The position numbers were made by a program, and so were the translations under genes. A stretch of 64,000 nucleotides of DNA, taken from positions 1 through 64,000 of the forward strand of contig CASGBA010000004.1 in assembly GCA_949299755.1 (NCBI GenBank), read 5' to 3'. Below, piece after piece: positions 7,565-15,983 of this stretch. Every line of letters begins with the position of its first letter. Positions within the stretch are counted from its first letter, which is position 1. Source of the stretch: an uncultured Treponema sp. Its GTDB lineage: Bacteria; Spirochaetota; Spirochaetia; Treponematales; Treponemataceae. The notes beneath the pieces were generated by a model, which did not search any database, was not told the DNA's origin, and worked only from the letters and a program-made list of their open reading frames with translations.

Positions 7565-9427
7565 TTATAAACCGGAACCGGTTTTTTCAAGAATAATATT
7601 ATCGATACAGATTCTATGTTGTTTTGAAATACGTTTACCGTCAACAGCTCCCATGGACAAACTGAAAACACTTTGATCATCAGTATCATGATTCATGGTG
7701 AAATCAAGGGAGAAAGTCTCATACTTATCTGTCAGTGCCACGATTTTCTCTCCGGAGTACGGTGTCCAGTCATCATTATGCTTGCTGCCGTCACGTTGTA
7801 TTGCGAACATGATTTTTCTGTCAACGCTGGACTTCGCATCGAAGGAAAGCCGGTAGCGCTGACCTTTTTCAAGATGGATTCCGTTCTGCTTCAACTGAAT
7901 GTGCCATGACTGGTTGCCGGTGTCTATAATAGTGAAATCAGCTGCATTGTCCTCTGACAGGCTGTCCACAACCCAGCTCACATTATCCGGCGCATATGCG
8001 TAAGGTTCAAAACCGGTGAATCCGGCGTTGAAACTGCCGTTCCTGATCAAGCTATCTTCCGTCAACGCTACATTATCGATGAGGTAAACACCGGGAGATG
8101 AAAAGGTCAAAGACACATTCTTGTCGCCCGGGTCGTCAATAGAAAATTTGATGCTGTAATTTTTCCGTCCTTTCTCAAGAACAACCGGAAAACTTGTGCC
8201 ACCGGCTTTCACCATAATCGTGTCACCGGCTTTGCCTTCGATATCCGCAGTAAACACATAGGTGCCTTCCGCAAGTGCAAGTCCGCTTTGCCGGAGCACA
8301 AGCGCATTTGCCGGGTTTATCTTCATGCCGTCAATCGAAAGTCTTCTGCCGTCTGCGAAGTCTGTTACAGAAATGATTGCCGCCCCATTGTTCTCTATTT
8401 CCCAAAAACCAAGCCGTCCGTTACCTTCCTGGAATTTCCCGTTGTAAATATAATTGCCGTCTGCAAGCACCTGTTTGGATTTTTCATCTGGAGCACGCAG
8501 AACAACTTCCTTTTCAGGCTTTGTTACGTTTTCATCATAGTTTTCTTTTTGCCAAACCTTTACATAATCAACTTCATAGCGGGCATTCTTAAAGTCAGTG
8601 GTTCTGTCAGGGTAACCTACCCAACTTCCGCCGACAGCAAGATTCAGGATGATGTAGAAAGGCTGGTCAAAGGGCGCCGGATAGGTGATTTCGCCCTGTC
8701 CTTCCGTGACAGAGTACCAGTCGTTTTCCCGGTGGATTAAAAACCCGTCCACATACCAGCTGATTTCCCCCGGCTCCCATTTTACGGCAAACGTATGGAA
8801 GCTGTCCGCAAATGTCCCGTTGCGCAGCGTCCTGGTTGCCTGGCTCTGTCTGTGCGGGTTGCCGTAATGAATGGTTCCGTATGTCGTCCTTGTGTCGCTT
8901 CCGTGAACCTCCATGATGTCGATTTCCCCGCACCGCGGCCACTGTCCGTAGACGTTTTCATCGGTAGCCATGAGCCAGAATGCCGGAAGGAAGCCATTGC
9001 CTTCCGGGACTTTCAGGCGCGCTTCAAAAACACCGTAGGTAAAATCCCGTTTGTTTTGCGTACTGATCCGTCCCGACGTGTAATGGATTTTGCCGTTTAC
9101 CGTGCTTTTAACCGGCCGGATAACAAGATTCCCGTTTTCAATAAAAATATTTTTTTCAGAATCAACATATTCCTGAAGCTCTTCATTCACCCATCCCGGT
9201 TCATGCAGCTCTACATTCCAGTCGTTCCGGTTTAAGCCCGGGCCGTCAAAATTGTCCTCCCAGACCAGGGAATACCCGTCAAGGTTGAGGTCATTGCCCA
9301 TTGTGACAGACTCTCCGGACGGTTCACCGGAGGAATCAATTCTTTCCGCACTGCCGGTTGTTGCCGTGCACGCAGCGACCGTCAAAACAGATATTGCAGC
9401 AATAATCATGTAAAAATTTTTATTCAT
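7565..9427 (-). CDS. GH16 endo-beta-glucanase (laminarinase-type) lipoprotein with two C-terminal carbohydrate-binding modules
   Basis: The 620-residue product has a signal peptide and lipobox TVAAC (Cys20), so it should be anchored in the envelope. Residues about 50-295 are a GH16 domain containing GEIDIMEVHG: Glu168 nucleophile, Asp170 and Glu173 acid/base. The extra Met between Asp and Glu (E-I-D-I-M-E) is the form seen in laminarinases (endo-1,3-beta-glucanases). The aromatic and charged WPRCGE and FHTFAVKWEPGEISWYVDG strands are conserved. Residues about 320-455 and 460-615 are two related beta-sandwiches (NGKFQEGN..., NGSFNAGF...) of the CBM4/9 type. GGTGG precedes the ATG. It lies between the lipoprotein gene upstream and GH5 downstream, so it should provide the extracellular first cut. 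Confidence 0.93.
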   Translation of the reverse strand: MNKNFYMIIAAISVLTVAACTATTGSAERIDSSGEPSGESVTMGNDLNLDGYSLVWEDNFDGPGLNRNDWNVELHEPGWVNEELQEYVDSEKNIFIENGNLVIRPVKSTVNGKIHYTSGRISTQNKRDFTYGVFEARLKVPEGNGFLPAFWLMATDENVYGQWPRCGEIDIMEVHGSDTRTTYGTIHYGNPHRQSQATRTLRNGTFADSFHTFAVKWEPGEISWYVDGFLIHRENDWYSVTEGQGEITYPAPFDQPFYIILNLAVGGSWVGYPDRTTDFKNARYEVDYVKVWQKENYDENVTKPEKEVVLRAPDEKSKQVLADGNYIYNGKFQEGNGRLGFWEIENNGAAIISVTDFADGRRLSIDGMKINPANALVLRQSGLALAEGTYVFTADIEGKAGDTIMVKAGGTSFPVVLEKGRKNYSIKFSIDDPGDKNVSLTFSSPGVYLIDNVALTEDSLIRNGSFNAGFTGFEPYAYAPDNVSWVVDSLSEDNAADFTIIDTGNQSWHIQLKQNGIHLEKGQRYRLSFDAKSSVDRKIMFAIQRDGSKHNDDWTPYSGEKIVALTDKYETFSLDFTMNHDTDDQSVFSLSMGAVDGKRISKQHRICIDNIILEKTGSGL

Positions 9428-9455
9428 AATAATAATCCACCTTTTTTATAAAATT

Positions 9456-9477
9456 CCGGCACATAAAAATGCGCCGG
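9456..9477 (-). terminator. Stem-loop between lipoprotein and GH16 genes
   Basis: CCGGCGCA (minus, 9477-9470) pairs with TGTGCCGG (9463-9456) through one G-U pair, followed by AATTTTAT. It could be a partial terminator or an mRNA-stabilising hairpin that sets the ratio of lipoprotein to glucanase. Confidence 0.45.
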
Positions 9478-9492
9478 ACAATCCACCCGTGA

Positions 9493-9999
9493 TTATGGTT
9501 TAACCACAATTATGTTTATTTCTGAAAGCTCAACGCTTTCATATTTATCTTCTTCAATAGGAAACTGAAAAACAACCTGCCAATTTACCGAGTCAAAATT
9601 CCGGGCCACATTTTCAATCCTGCAAGAATACTCCGTCCCTTCAGGAAATCCTTCTTCCTGCCACTCTGCTTCATGCCAGACATAATCGTCTAAATCAGAC
9701 AGAAATCCCATCTGCTTAAAATTGTCTGCCCCGGAAATAACAAATGAAAATTCCACCGTATCTCCGCAGGACACCTGCAAATTGCTGGCGACCTGTCCGA
9801 CCAATTGCAATGCATCTCCACTGGCTTCAGTTTTAGCAGGAATTCCTTCCAGCTTAAAGGTACCGTCAATACACTCTACTGAAACCGGCAAGGCATTTGC
9901 CTCTGTCAACGATCCACCTCCACCTGTATCACAGGAAGAGAACAAAACCGCCGTTAAAACGGCACACGCAAGCGCAAAGAATACTTTTTCATGTTGCAC
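9493..9999 (-). pseudogene. Small lipoprotein upstream of glucanase genes, start region frameshifted
   Basis: The frame encodes a signal peptide and lipobox (FFALACAVLTAVLFSSC) and about 130 further residues of unknown family with beta-type character, ending EINIIVVKP. An ideal start exists: AAGGTGG, 6 bp, ATG at 9992-9990. But ATG-AAAAAGTATTC reads MKKYS and stops after 12 codons; one more A would give MKKVFFALA, joining the lipoprotein frame. As written, translation would need GTG at 9999, which abuts the ribosome site. So this is either a frameshift in an A5 run (mutation, sequencing error or phase variation) or a poor GTG start. It probably binds glucan or assists the GH16 enzyme, because it leads that operon; no family is recognised. 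Confidence 0.6.
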
Positions 10000-10010
10000 C
10001 ACCTTAAAAA

Positions 10011-10040
10011 ATATTAGACATTTTGTCTTTAAAAAAAGAC
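10011..10040 (-). promoter_or_regulatory. Overlapping AGAC/GTCT dyads at the glucanase-operon promoter
   Basis: A perfect 13-bp inverted repeat AGACATTTTGTCT (10016-10028) overlaps a second one, GTCTTTAAAAAAAGAC (10025-10040). On the minus strand a -10-like TAATAT (10016-10011) adjoins them, with no convincing -35. This arrangement fits an activator site, and the divergent AraC regulator gene begins about 185 bp away. Confidence 0.5.
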
Positions 10041-10224
10041 TAACACCGCTCCGGGCAGCCATATATCACGATATTATCTTTTTTTGTACGGGATTTTCCT
10101 GAAATGCTTTTTTTATTGTTGCAATTTGAATTCAAAAATAAAGAAAACCGTTTGTTTTCTCGAAAAAAAATCACACAAACGCCGGATGGATGTTATAATA
10201 TCCCACAGGACGGGGGAAACGTTC

Positions 10225-10980
10225 ATGCCGGCAGAAAAACAGACGACTGACAAAAAGTTATCCAAAGACATATTCCGCAACCGGGAAAACGGCATCACCC
10301 ATTTGCCCTACGACAGGGAGCTCGCTTTTTACGATGCGGTGAAAAGCGGCGACGAGGAAGCCGTCAGGGCGCTTATGCTGCCGCTCAAGGACAGCAATCT
10401 GGGCGTCCTTTCCGACAATCCGGTCAGGAATTTGAAGTACCATCTGATTATCACGGTCGCCATGATTACGCGGTTTTGCATCGAAGCCGGGATGCCGGCG
10501 GAGAGCGCCTATACGCTGAGCGATATTTACATCAAGCAGGCGGACAGGCTTCAGTCCGAGGATGAAATCAGCGGGCTGCACAGGACGCTGGTGTTGGATT
10601 ATACCGGAAGGATGAAAGCGCTGTCCCGGGGGAGCGCCTGTTCCAGGCCGGTGATTCTGGCGGTAAACTACATCGAAAAGCATTTGCACGACAGGATTTC
10701 TTCCGCTGATTTGGCCGCCTGTGTGGCAGTGAACAAAACTTATCTGTGCAGGCTTTTCAAAAAAGAGACCCGCCAGACAATAGGCAGCTACATAAAAAAG
10801 GCGAAAGTAAAGGCGGCGGTCAATATGCTGCTGTACAGTGAAATGTCCCCGCTGGACATTGCCCTTGCCCTGTCTTTTTCCTCACAAAGCCATTTCATAA
10901 AAGTATTTAAGGAAGAAACAGGTTATACACCGGCGGAATACCGGAAGCGTTTTTTCTCAACGCATTTTAACAACCCGTAA
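10225..10980 (+). CDS. AraC-family transcriptional regulator
   Basis: The start is placed at ATG 10225 (MPAEKQTTDKKLSKD), 8 bp after GGGGGAAA; upstream in-frame ATGs at 10084 and 10186 lack good sites. The 251-residue protein has an all-helical N-terminal region (about 1-140) seen in firmicute-like AraC proteins (DREL-AFYDAVKSGD, later VRNLKYHLIITVAMITRFCIEAG), then two helix-turn-helix units (about 148-245) with SADLAACVAVNKTYLCRLFKKE and the AraC signature PLDIALALSFSSQSHFIKVFKEETGYTPAEYRK. It is divergent from the lipoprotein-GH16-GH5 operon and probably activates it in response to a glucan oligosaccharide. Targets are inferred from position. Confidence 0.9.
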   Translation: MPAEKQTTDKKLSKDIFRNRENGITHLPYDRELAFYDAVKSGDEEAVRALMLPLKDSNLGVLSDNPVRNLKYHLIITVAMITRFCIEAGMPAESAYTLSDIYIKQADRLQSEDEISGLHRTLVLDYTGRMKALSRGSACSRPVILAVNYIEKHLHDRISSADLAACVAVNKTYLCRLFKKETRQTIGSYIKKAKVKAAVNMLLYSEMSPLDIALALSFSSQSHFIKVFKEETGYTPAEYRKRFFSTHFNNP

Positions 10981-10999
10981 CAGCTTCCTGCCCCGGCGG

Positions 11000-11024
11000 A
11001 AAAAACGGCGGGGAGGCCCGCCGT
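11000..11024 (-). terminator. Terminator of the poly-G-controlled lipoprotein gene
   Basis: Perfect 8-bp stem ACGGCGGG/CCCGCCGT (11005-11024) with a 4-nt loop. Read on the minus strand it is followed by T5-6 (11004-10999). It lies 50 bp after the stop at 11075. The plus-strand AraC transcript would meet the hairpin but no U-run. Confidence 0.7.
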
Positions 11025-11074
11025 AATTATCACATAAGAAAACAAAAAAAAGATATTCTCAGAAAATATGTGGA

Positions 11075-11925
11075 TCAGAATAAATTCTCAATAAGAAATT
11101 CAATGGCTCCTATAGCAGTTCTGTCAAATTCATCATGACTTCCAGAAGTATAATCTCTGTGCTCTTGTTTGCTTCCATTGGCCATTGTAGAACAATTTAT
11201 AATTTTCCCCTTGTCCGATATTCGCCCTACAATATTTCCTTTCCACTCTACAAACTCTCCATTTGAATACCAGTCCGTATTATTTCCTGTGTTCAACACA
11301 CAATTCATGACAAGGGAATAATCTTGAAGGTGACCTGCAAGACCACCTAATGCCACAACATCCTTTGACCCAGCATTTATAGACATTTTTGAAGTACAAT
11401 CAATCAAAGAGCCTTTGTCCATATGCCCTGCGATTCCTCCTGCCCAACCCAAATCTTCGGTCACAGTAATTGTGCCTTCTAAAGTGAGATTTCTGATTAT
11501 TGAATTTTTACCGCATATTCCGAAAAAACCTGCGGCAATACTTTTTGAATAACCAGCATCTATTTGTATTCCGCTAATGGTATGTCCGTTGCCGTTAAAG
11601 CTCCCCACCAATATAAACCGTTATCCCAATCAACTTCATCAAAGCTAAAAAACGGATTGCCTTCTTTCATCCGAATCCAACCGATTGGATCCCACTTTTT
11701 CCCTGCAGGTATCTCAATATCCGCAAGCAATTCAGCATTAAGCCCTGGCTCACCGGCATTCACTCTGTCCGCAAAGGTCACCAAGTCCTCATAAGTTTCT
11801 ATAGAGACAACTTCTCCGGTTACTCCCCCATTTAACAGTCCGTCTTCTCCAACAGCACAAGACACAACAAAAAACACCATAAAGACCGACAGTGATGCCA
11901 ATACAAAAATCAAACTCTTTTTCAC
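11075..11925 (-). pseudogene. GLUG-type repeat lipoprotein, frameshifted at a G4 run
   Basis: Two frames form one gene. The 5' part (GTG 11925, AGGAGA 6 bp upstream) encodes MKKSLIFVLASLSVFMVFFVVSC, a lipobox with Cys23, then TYEDLVTFADRVNAGEPGLNAELLADIEIPAGKKWDPIG and GNPF-type residues. The 3' part continues SFNGNGHTISGI, then GFFG..N..I.NL.LEG and AGGIAGH.. repeats, the hallmark of GLUG/pectate-lyase-like parallel beta-helix surface proteins. The switch lies at GGGG (minus 11606-11603): one extra base joins ...YWWG to SFNGNG. The gene would give a beta-helix lipoprotein of about 280 residues. Its promoter also carries a G10 tract, so contingency control is plausible; sequencing error is the other possibility. 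Adhesin or surface role is inferred. Confidence 0.75.
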
Positions 11926-11954
11926 GGCTTCTCTCCTGACGAATAATTTTACTT

Positions 11955-11985
11955 ATTTTACCCCCCCCCCTCCGGTAAGTGTCAA
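11955..11985 (-). promoter_or_regulatory. Promoter with poly-G (G10) spacer, probable phase-variable switch
   Basis: On the minus strand: -35 TTGACA (11985-11980), a 19-bp spacer that ends in ten consecutive G (11970-11961), then -10 TAAAAT (11960-11955). Loss of two G would give the optimal 17-bp spacing. The predicted transcript starts near 11948, about 20 nt upstream of the GTG at 11925. Slipped-strand changes in such tracts alter spacing and thus promoter strength. Confidence 0.8.
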
Positions 11986-12139
11986 GATTTTCCTGCTTCC
12001 TTTCGAATAAAGCATAATAGCGTGCTGCATCACTATACTTTGTCAATTTTCGGAAAGAAGAAGGATAAACACAGCGAAAAGTTTCGTGCAATCCTTGAAT
12101 CAAAAGAGGGTTTTTTACCGGAAAGACATTCGTCATCAT

Positions 12140-12307
12140 GTTTCTATTTTAACCTGCTTCAAATTAAACCGAAATGTGACTAACTAAAATCACAGTTACA
12201 ATTATTGTAAGGGAAATTTCTATCCCATTGCATTAAAATAATTACAAATTTGGCACCCCATTTTCCGAAATAAGACTTAAGTAATAACAAGGAGTCGGCG
12301 ACACTCC
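12140..12307 (+). promoter_or_regulatory. AT-rich region before the first CRISPR repeat (possible leader)
   Basis: No gene is visible. A 15-bp perfect dyad TTACAAT-T-ATTGTAA lies at 12196-12210. It ends in GGAGTCGGCGACACTCC directly before repeat 1. It is called a candidate leader only because it lies upstream of the array in the transcription direction; no repeat degeneracy reveals the polarity of spacer acquisition. Confidence 0.35.
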
Positions 12308-14651
12308 GTTGCAGGTTGACCAGAAAAATTAATCAGTTATAATTCGTCCTCATAAGAAAGGTTACTTATGGACGTTGCAGGTTGACCAGAAAAATTAATC
12401 AGTTATAATTCCGACATAGTACGGACGATGATGACGAGAGTTGCAGGTTGACCAGAAAAATTAATCAGTTATAATCGTTAAATTTGTCAACAACGTTTGA
12501 TATTCGTTGCAGGTTGACCAGAAAAATTAATCAGTTATAATGGCTTGTTTCGCGTCAGCGACAGCACGTTGGTTGCAGGTTGACCAGAAAAATTAATCAG
12601 TTATAATCAAAGAGCCTCGCTGAAACAATTTGTTGTCGTTGCAGGTTGACCAGAAAAATTAATCAGTTATAATTATAGGGAAAAAACCTAAAGAAGAAGG
12701 TACGTTGCAGGTTGACCAGAAAAATTAATCAGTTATAATCGGCGGCACTTCTTCTGTCCCTCAACTTGAGTTGCAGGTTGACCAGAAAAATTAATCAGTT
12801 ATAATGGGAACAAGTGGCGGGTTGATACAACGCAAGTTGCAGGTTGACCAGAAAAATTAATCAGTTATAATCATACACAAAGTCTAATAAAGCTACATGA
12901 AGTTGCAGGTTGACCAGAAAAATTAATCAGTTATAATCGGACCAGAAGAGGATGAAGCGTGACGTCCGTTGCAGGTTGACCAGAAAAATTAATCAGTTAT
13001 AATTCCGGAAGAGTAAAGGTTCTGATTCATGTAGTTGCAGGTTGACCAGAAAAATTAATCAGTTATAATAAAGGGTGGGTTTAGGCCACGAGAAAGATAG
13101 TTGCAGGTTGACCAGAAAAATTAATCAGTTATAATTCAAAATAACGCAATATAGTCATGGGAAAAGTTGCAGGTTGACCAGAAAAATTAATCAGTTATAA
13201 TAAAAATGAAAAAAATAATACCTCAAATTGAGTTGCAGGTTGACCAGAAAAATTAATCAGTTATAATTCCGCAATAAGTAGCGTGAAAGTTCGCGAAGTT
13301 GCAGGTTGACCAGAAAAATTAATCAGTTATAATCAGCGTGATCTTCATCAACTTTCTTTGGATGTTGCAGGTTGACCAGAAAAATTAATCAGTTATAATC
13401 TGAGGTGTCGCAGGCCTTTAAAGAGTTGGTTGCAGGTTGACCAGAAAAATTAATCAGTTATAATCATGGCATACATGAAGGACCTGACTTCTGAGTTGCA
13501 GGTTGACCAGAAAAATTAATCAGTTATAATCGCAACAAACAAAGCCTTCACCATGTCTTTGTTGCAGGTTGACCAGAAAAATTAATCAGTTATAATAATA
13601 CCAGCAAATATTGTACGATGTGGCGAGTTGCAGGTTGACCAGAAAAATTAATCAGTTATAATAACATCAGTTTGCTGAAGAGTATAACGCATGTTGCAGG
13701 TTGACCAGAAAAATTAATCAGTTATAATATTTCGACGCATATAAACGAGCCTGCTGCTGTTGCAGGTTGACCAGAAAAATTAATCAGTTATAATGGAAAA
13801 GAAGTAATTTCAACAGATGGGTATGTTGCAGGTTGACCAGAAAAATTAATCAGTTATAATGACGTTGACGATATTAAAGGTAAAATATTAGTTGCAGGTT
13901 GACCAGAAAAATTAATCAGTTATAATTCATCTTCAGATGAATTGGAACCAAATTTAGTTGCAGGTTGACCAGAAAAATTAATCAGTTATAATTCTGAAGG
14001 ATAATCCAGGCACGGAAGCCACGTTGCAGGTTGACCAGAAAAATTAATCAGTTATAATGTGCTCACTGGCGCCATAGATTGGACTAGAGTTGCAGGTTGA
14101 CCAGAAAAATTAATCAGTTATAATAGGTCCGTGTCAAAGCCGTCAATATTTACGGTTGCAGGTTGACCAGAAAAATTAATCAGTTATAATAATTGAGGGA
14201 ATTACTTGAACCAATTATGAGTTGCAGGTTGACCAGAAAAATTAATCAGTTATAATATTTCAATATTTAAATGATGATGTTCTTATGTTGCAGGTTGACC
14301 AGAAAAATTAATCAGTTATAATAAAAGTTGGCGGTTGGAATCCGGTAAAGCAGTTGCAGGTTGACCAGAAAAATTAATCAGTTATAATTTTAGCAAAAAC
14401 CGGAGCACATTTTTCATAGTTGCAGGTTGACCAGAAAAATTAATCAGTTATAATGTACGAGAACACAATGATCCCGGCGGCGGAGTTGCAGGTTGACCAG
14501 AAAAATTAATCAGTTATAATTGAATTCGGAAGAAATTGGGTTCAGCATGAGTTGCAGGTTGACCAGAAAAATTAATCAGTTATAATGAAACCTGTACGGA
14601 GCAGAAAACTGTCGAGTTGCAGGTTGACCAGAAAAATTAATCAGTTATAAT
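12308..14651 (+). CRISPR. Type II-C CRISPR array: 36 identical 36-bp repeats, 35 spacers
   Basis: The repeat begins GTTGCAGGTTGACCAGAAAA and ends ATTAATCAGTTATAAT. I traced 36 copies from 12308-12343 to 14616-14651 and saw no base differences, including the terminal copies. Spacers are 30 nt except two of 29 nt (13400-13428 and 14587-14615). Plus is the crRNA strand: the tracrRNA anti-repeat near 19,425 is complementary to this strand. Each repeat holds a promoter: TTGACC at repeat nt 9-14, 16 bp, TATAAT at nt 31-36. Transcription would begin about 7 nt into each spacer and yield about 24-nt guides, as known for Neisseria meningitidis II-C arrays. The array is convergent with cas9-cas1-cas2 and is followed at once by a terminator. 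Several spacers look like coding DNA, but no source could be searched. Confidence 0.98.
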
Positions 14652-14710
14652 AGGTGCAATCTATTTCCTTACCACACATGGAAATAAGGGAGGTTGCACC
14701 TGTTTTTTTT
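14652..14710 (+). terminator. Rho-independent terminator abutting the last CRISPR repeat
   Basis: AGGTGCAA (14652-14659) pairs with TTGCACCT (14694-14701), and inside it TATTTCC pairs with GGAAATA; a run of eight T follows (14703-14710). It should stop all repeat-initiated transcripts before they run antisense into cas2. Confidence 0.85.
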
Positions 14711-14719
14711 ACCTTTTTT

Positions 14720-15058
14720 TCAAAATAAAAGGTACTGTTCAGGTGATTTTTTTTGTATTTTTGTGCCTGCATTATAGCTGATAATATTTCCATACTGTTT
14801 GTCCGTGACTGTAAGGATATCAACTTTTCCCTTGGAAGGCAAGTTGTCTTTTATAAGCCGGTAATACTTTTCACAGGCATCTTTTCCTGAAAAAAGCTTT
14901 ATATATATAGAATATTGAACCATTGAAAAGCCGTTATTTAACAGGAAATTCCTAAAATCCGTAGCTTCTTTCCGTTCCCTGTCTTCAACAACCGGCAAAT
15001 CAAAAAAAACAAGCATCCACATCAGTTCATACCTATTTAATACGGGCAAAGTCCTCAT
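14720..15058 (-). CDS. cas2: CRISPR-associated Cas2
   Basis: Cas2 forms the adaptation complex with Cas1 that inserts spacers. The product (112 residues from ATG 15058) has the beta1 strand WMLVFFDLPV with the conserved Asp of DLP, then DRERKEATDFRNFLLNNGFSMVQYSIYIK, the ferredoxin-like fold seen in type II Cas2. The C-terminus ends KSPEQYLLF. The start is uncertain: ATG 15058 overlaps cas1 by 26 bp, whereas ATG 15022 lies after the cas1 stop with AGGT 8 bp upstream and begins MWMLVFFDLP. It is the last gene of the cas9-cas1-cas2 operon; the array terminator lies right behind it. Confidence 0.95.
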   Translation of the reverse strand: MRTLPVLNRYELMWMLVFFDLPVVEDRERKEATDFRNFLLNNGFSMVQYSIYIKLFSGKDACEKYYRLIKDNLPSKGKVDILTVTDKQYGNIISYNAGTKIQKKSPEQYLLF

Positions 15059-15953
15059 TTTCCAATCCAATTTCAGGAAGTTTTATATCGGTTTTCTTGG
15101 TTTCAAGGCAATCTATGTATGACGAAACCATATAAAGCATACTTTGTGAAACAGGAGAACAACCTTGACAAGTATCCATTTTTATCCATAACGAAGAAAT
15201 CATATATTTCTTCGTCTCAGGCGTAACTTCATTTTTCCCTGCTTCCACCAGTCTGTAAACATGATAGTCTATTATAGGTCTATAAATTTCAAAAAAATCG
15301 TCCGCCAGGCAAAACTGATTTAAATTATTATCATGGTGGACGCCAAGAGAAGCTAAAAGTCCTCTTGCACAAATAGCCCTTGCCATCGAAGCCCGCATAA
15401 CCGCATAACCATAATTTAAAAGGGCATTTATACCTTCTCCGTTTTTATCACGGACAAAATCCTGTCCAAAAAGTTCTTTCCAATATATTTTAGCTCCACA
15501 AGCCTCCCTGTTATCGGAATCACCTGATTTTACAAGGGAAGCAGTCCTGAGTAATTCATTGCTCCCAGATGTTTTTCCAAATATCTTCAAAACCAAGGCT
15601 TGATTCAACAGCTTTTTAATGACAATTTGTTGCCAGATTCTTTTTTTTAAAGGCAAGGAAGCTTCAATCTGAAGTTTTAATATTTTGGCAAAAAGGTAAT
15701 TAGAATAAAGAGGAACAACCATACTCGAAGGAGTATAATTTTTACCGCATAAAACAGTAACGCAACCCTGCTCTGCCAAAGCATTGAGAATATTTTTTGA
15801 CAGACAGGTGCTTTGGGCTGATATTAAAAGCAATCCCACATCTGAAAGAGGAACCGCAGCCAATACAGAGTCAGAATCCTTTATGAGGATAAAACCCCTT
15901 GAAAGAGAAAGAAACCTGTTTTCCTCAAATATTTCCAAAACTCTGTTGAGCAT
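15033..15953 (-). CDS. cas1: CRISPR-associated Cas1 integrase, type II-C
   Basis: The 306-residue protein matches type II Cas1: N-terminal beta domain RGFILIKDSDSVLAAVPLSDVGLLLISAQ, then the helical domain with EACGAKIYWKELFG (conserved metal-binding Glu), INALLNYGYAVMRASMARAICARGLLASLGVHHDNNLNQFCLADDFFEIYRP with the conserved His and Asp residues. It acts with Cas2 to integrate protospacers next to the repeat. AAGG lies 4 bp before the ATG; the gene starts 30 bp after the cas9 stop. No csn2 or cas4 is present, which defines the locus as II-C by gene content. Confidence 0.97.
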   Translation of the reverse strand: MLNRVLEIFEENRFLSLSRGFILIKDSDSVLAAVPLSDVGLLLISAQSTCLSKNILNALAEQGCVTVLCGKNYTPSSMVVPLYSNYLFAKILKLQIEASLPLKKRIWQQIVIKKLLNQALVLKIFGKTSGSNELLRTASLVKSGDSDNREACGAKIYWKELFGQDFVRDKNGEGINALLNYGYAVMRASMARAICARGLLASLGVHHDNNLNQFCLADDFFEIYRPIIDYHVYRLVEAGKNEVTPETKKYMISSLWIKMDTCQGCSPVSQSMLYMVSSYIDCLETKKTDIKLPEIGLENEDFARIK

Positions 15954-15983
15954 ACCTTAGTATCGGCAGCATCAAAAGAGTTA

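Noticed and set aside
11789-12139. A 116-residue minus-strand frame across the poly-G tract and the lipoprotein 5' end
   Set aside because: Its second half lies in the lipoprotein gene in another frame, it has no ribosome site and the product resembles nothing known; the open frame is chance.
12308-14651. Spacers matching other places in the window (self-targeting)
   Set aside because: By-eye comparison found no match, but it was not exhaustive; not claimed either way.
14641-14823. Minus-strand 60-codon frame beside the array
   Set aside because: It covers the terminator and the cas2 3' end in a shadow frame.
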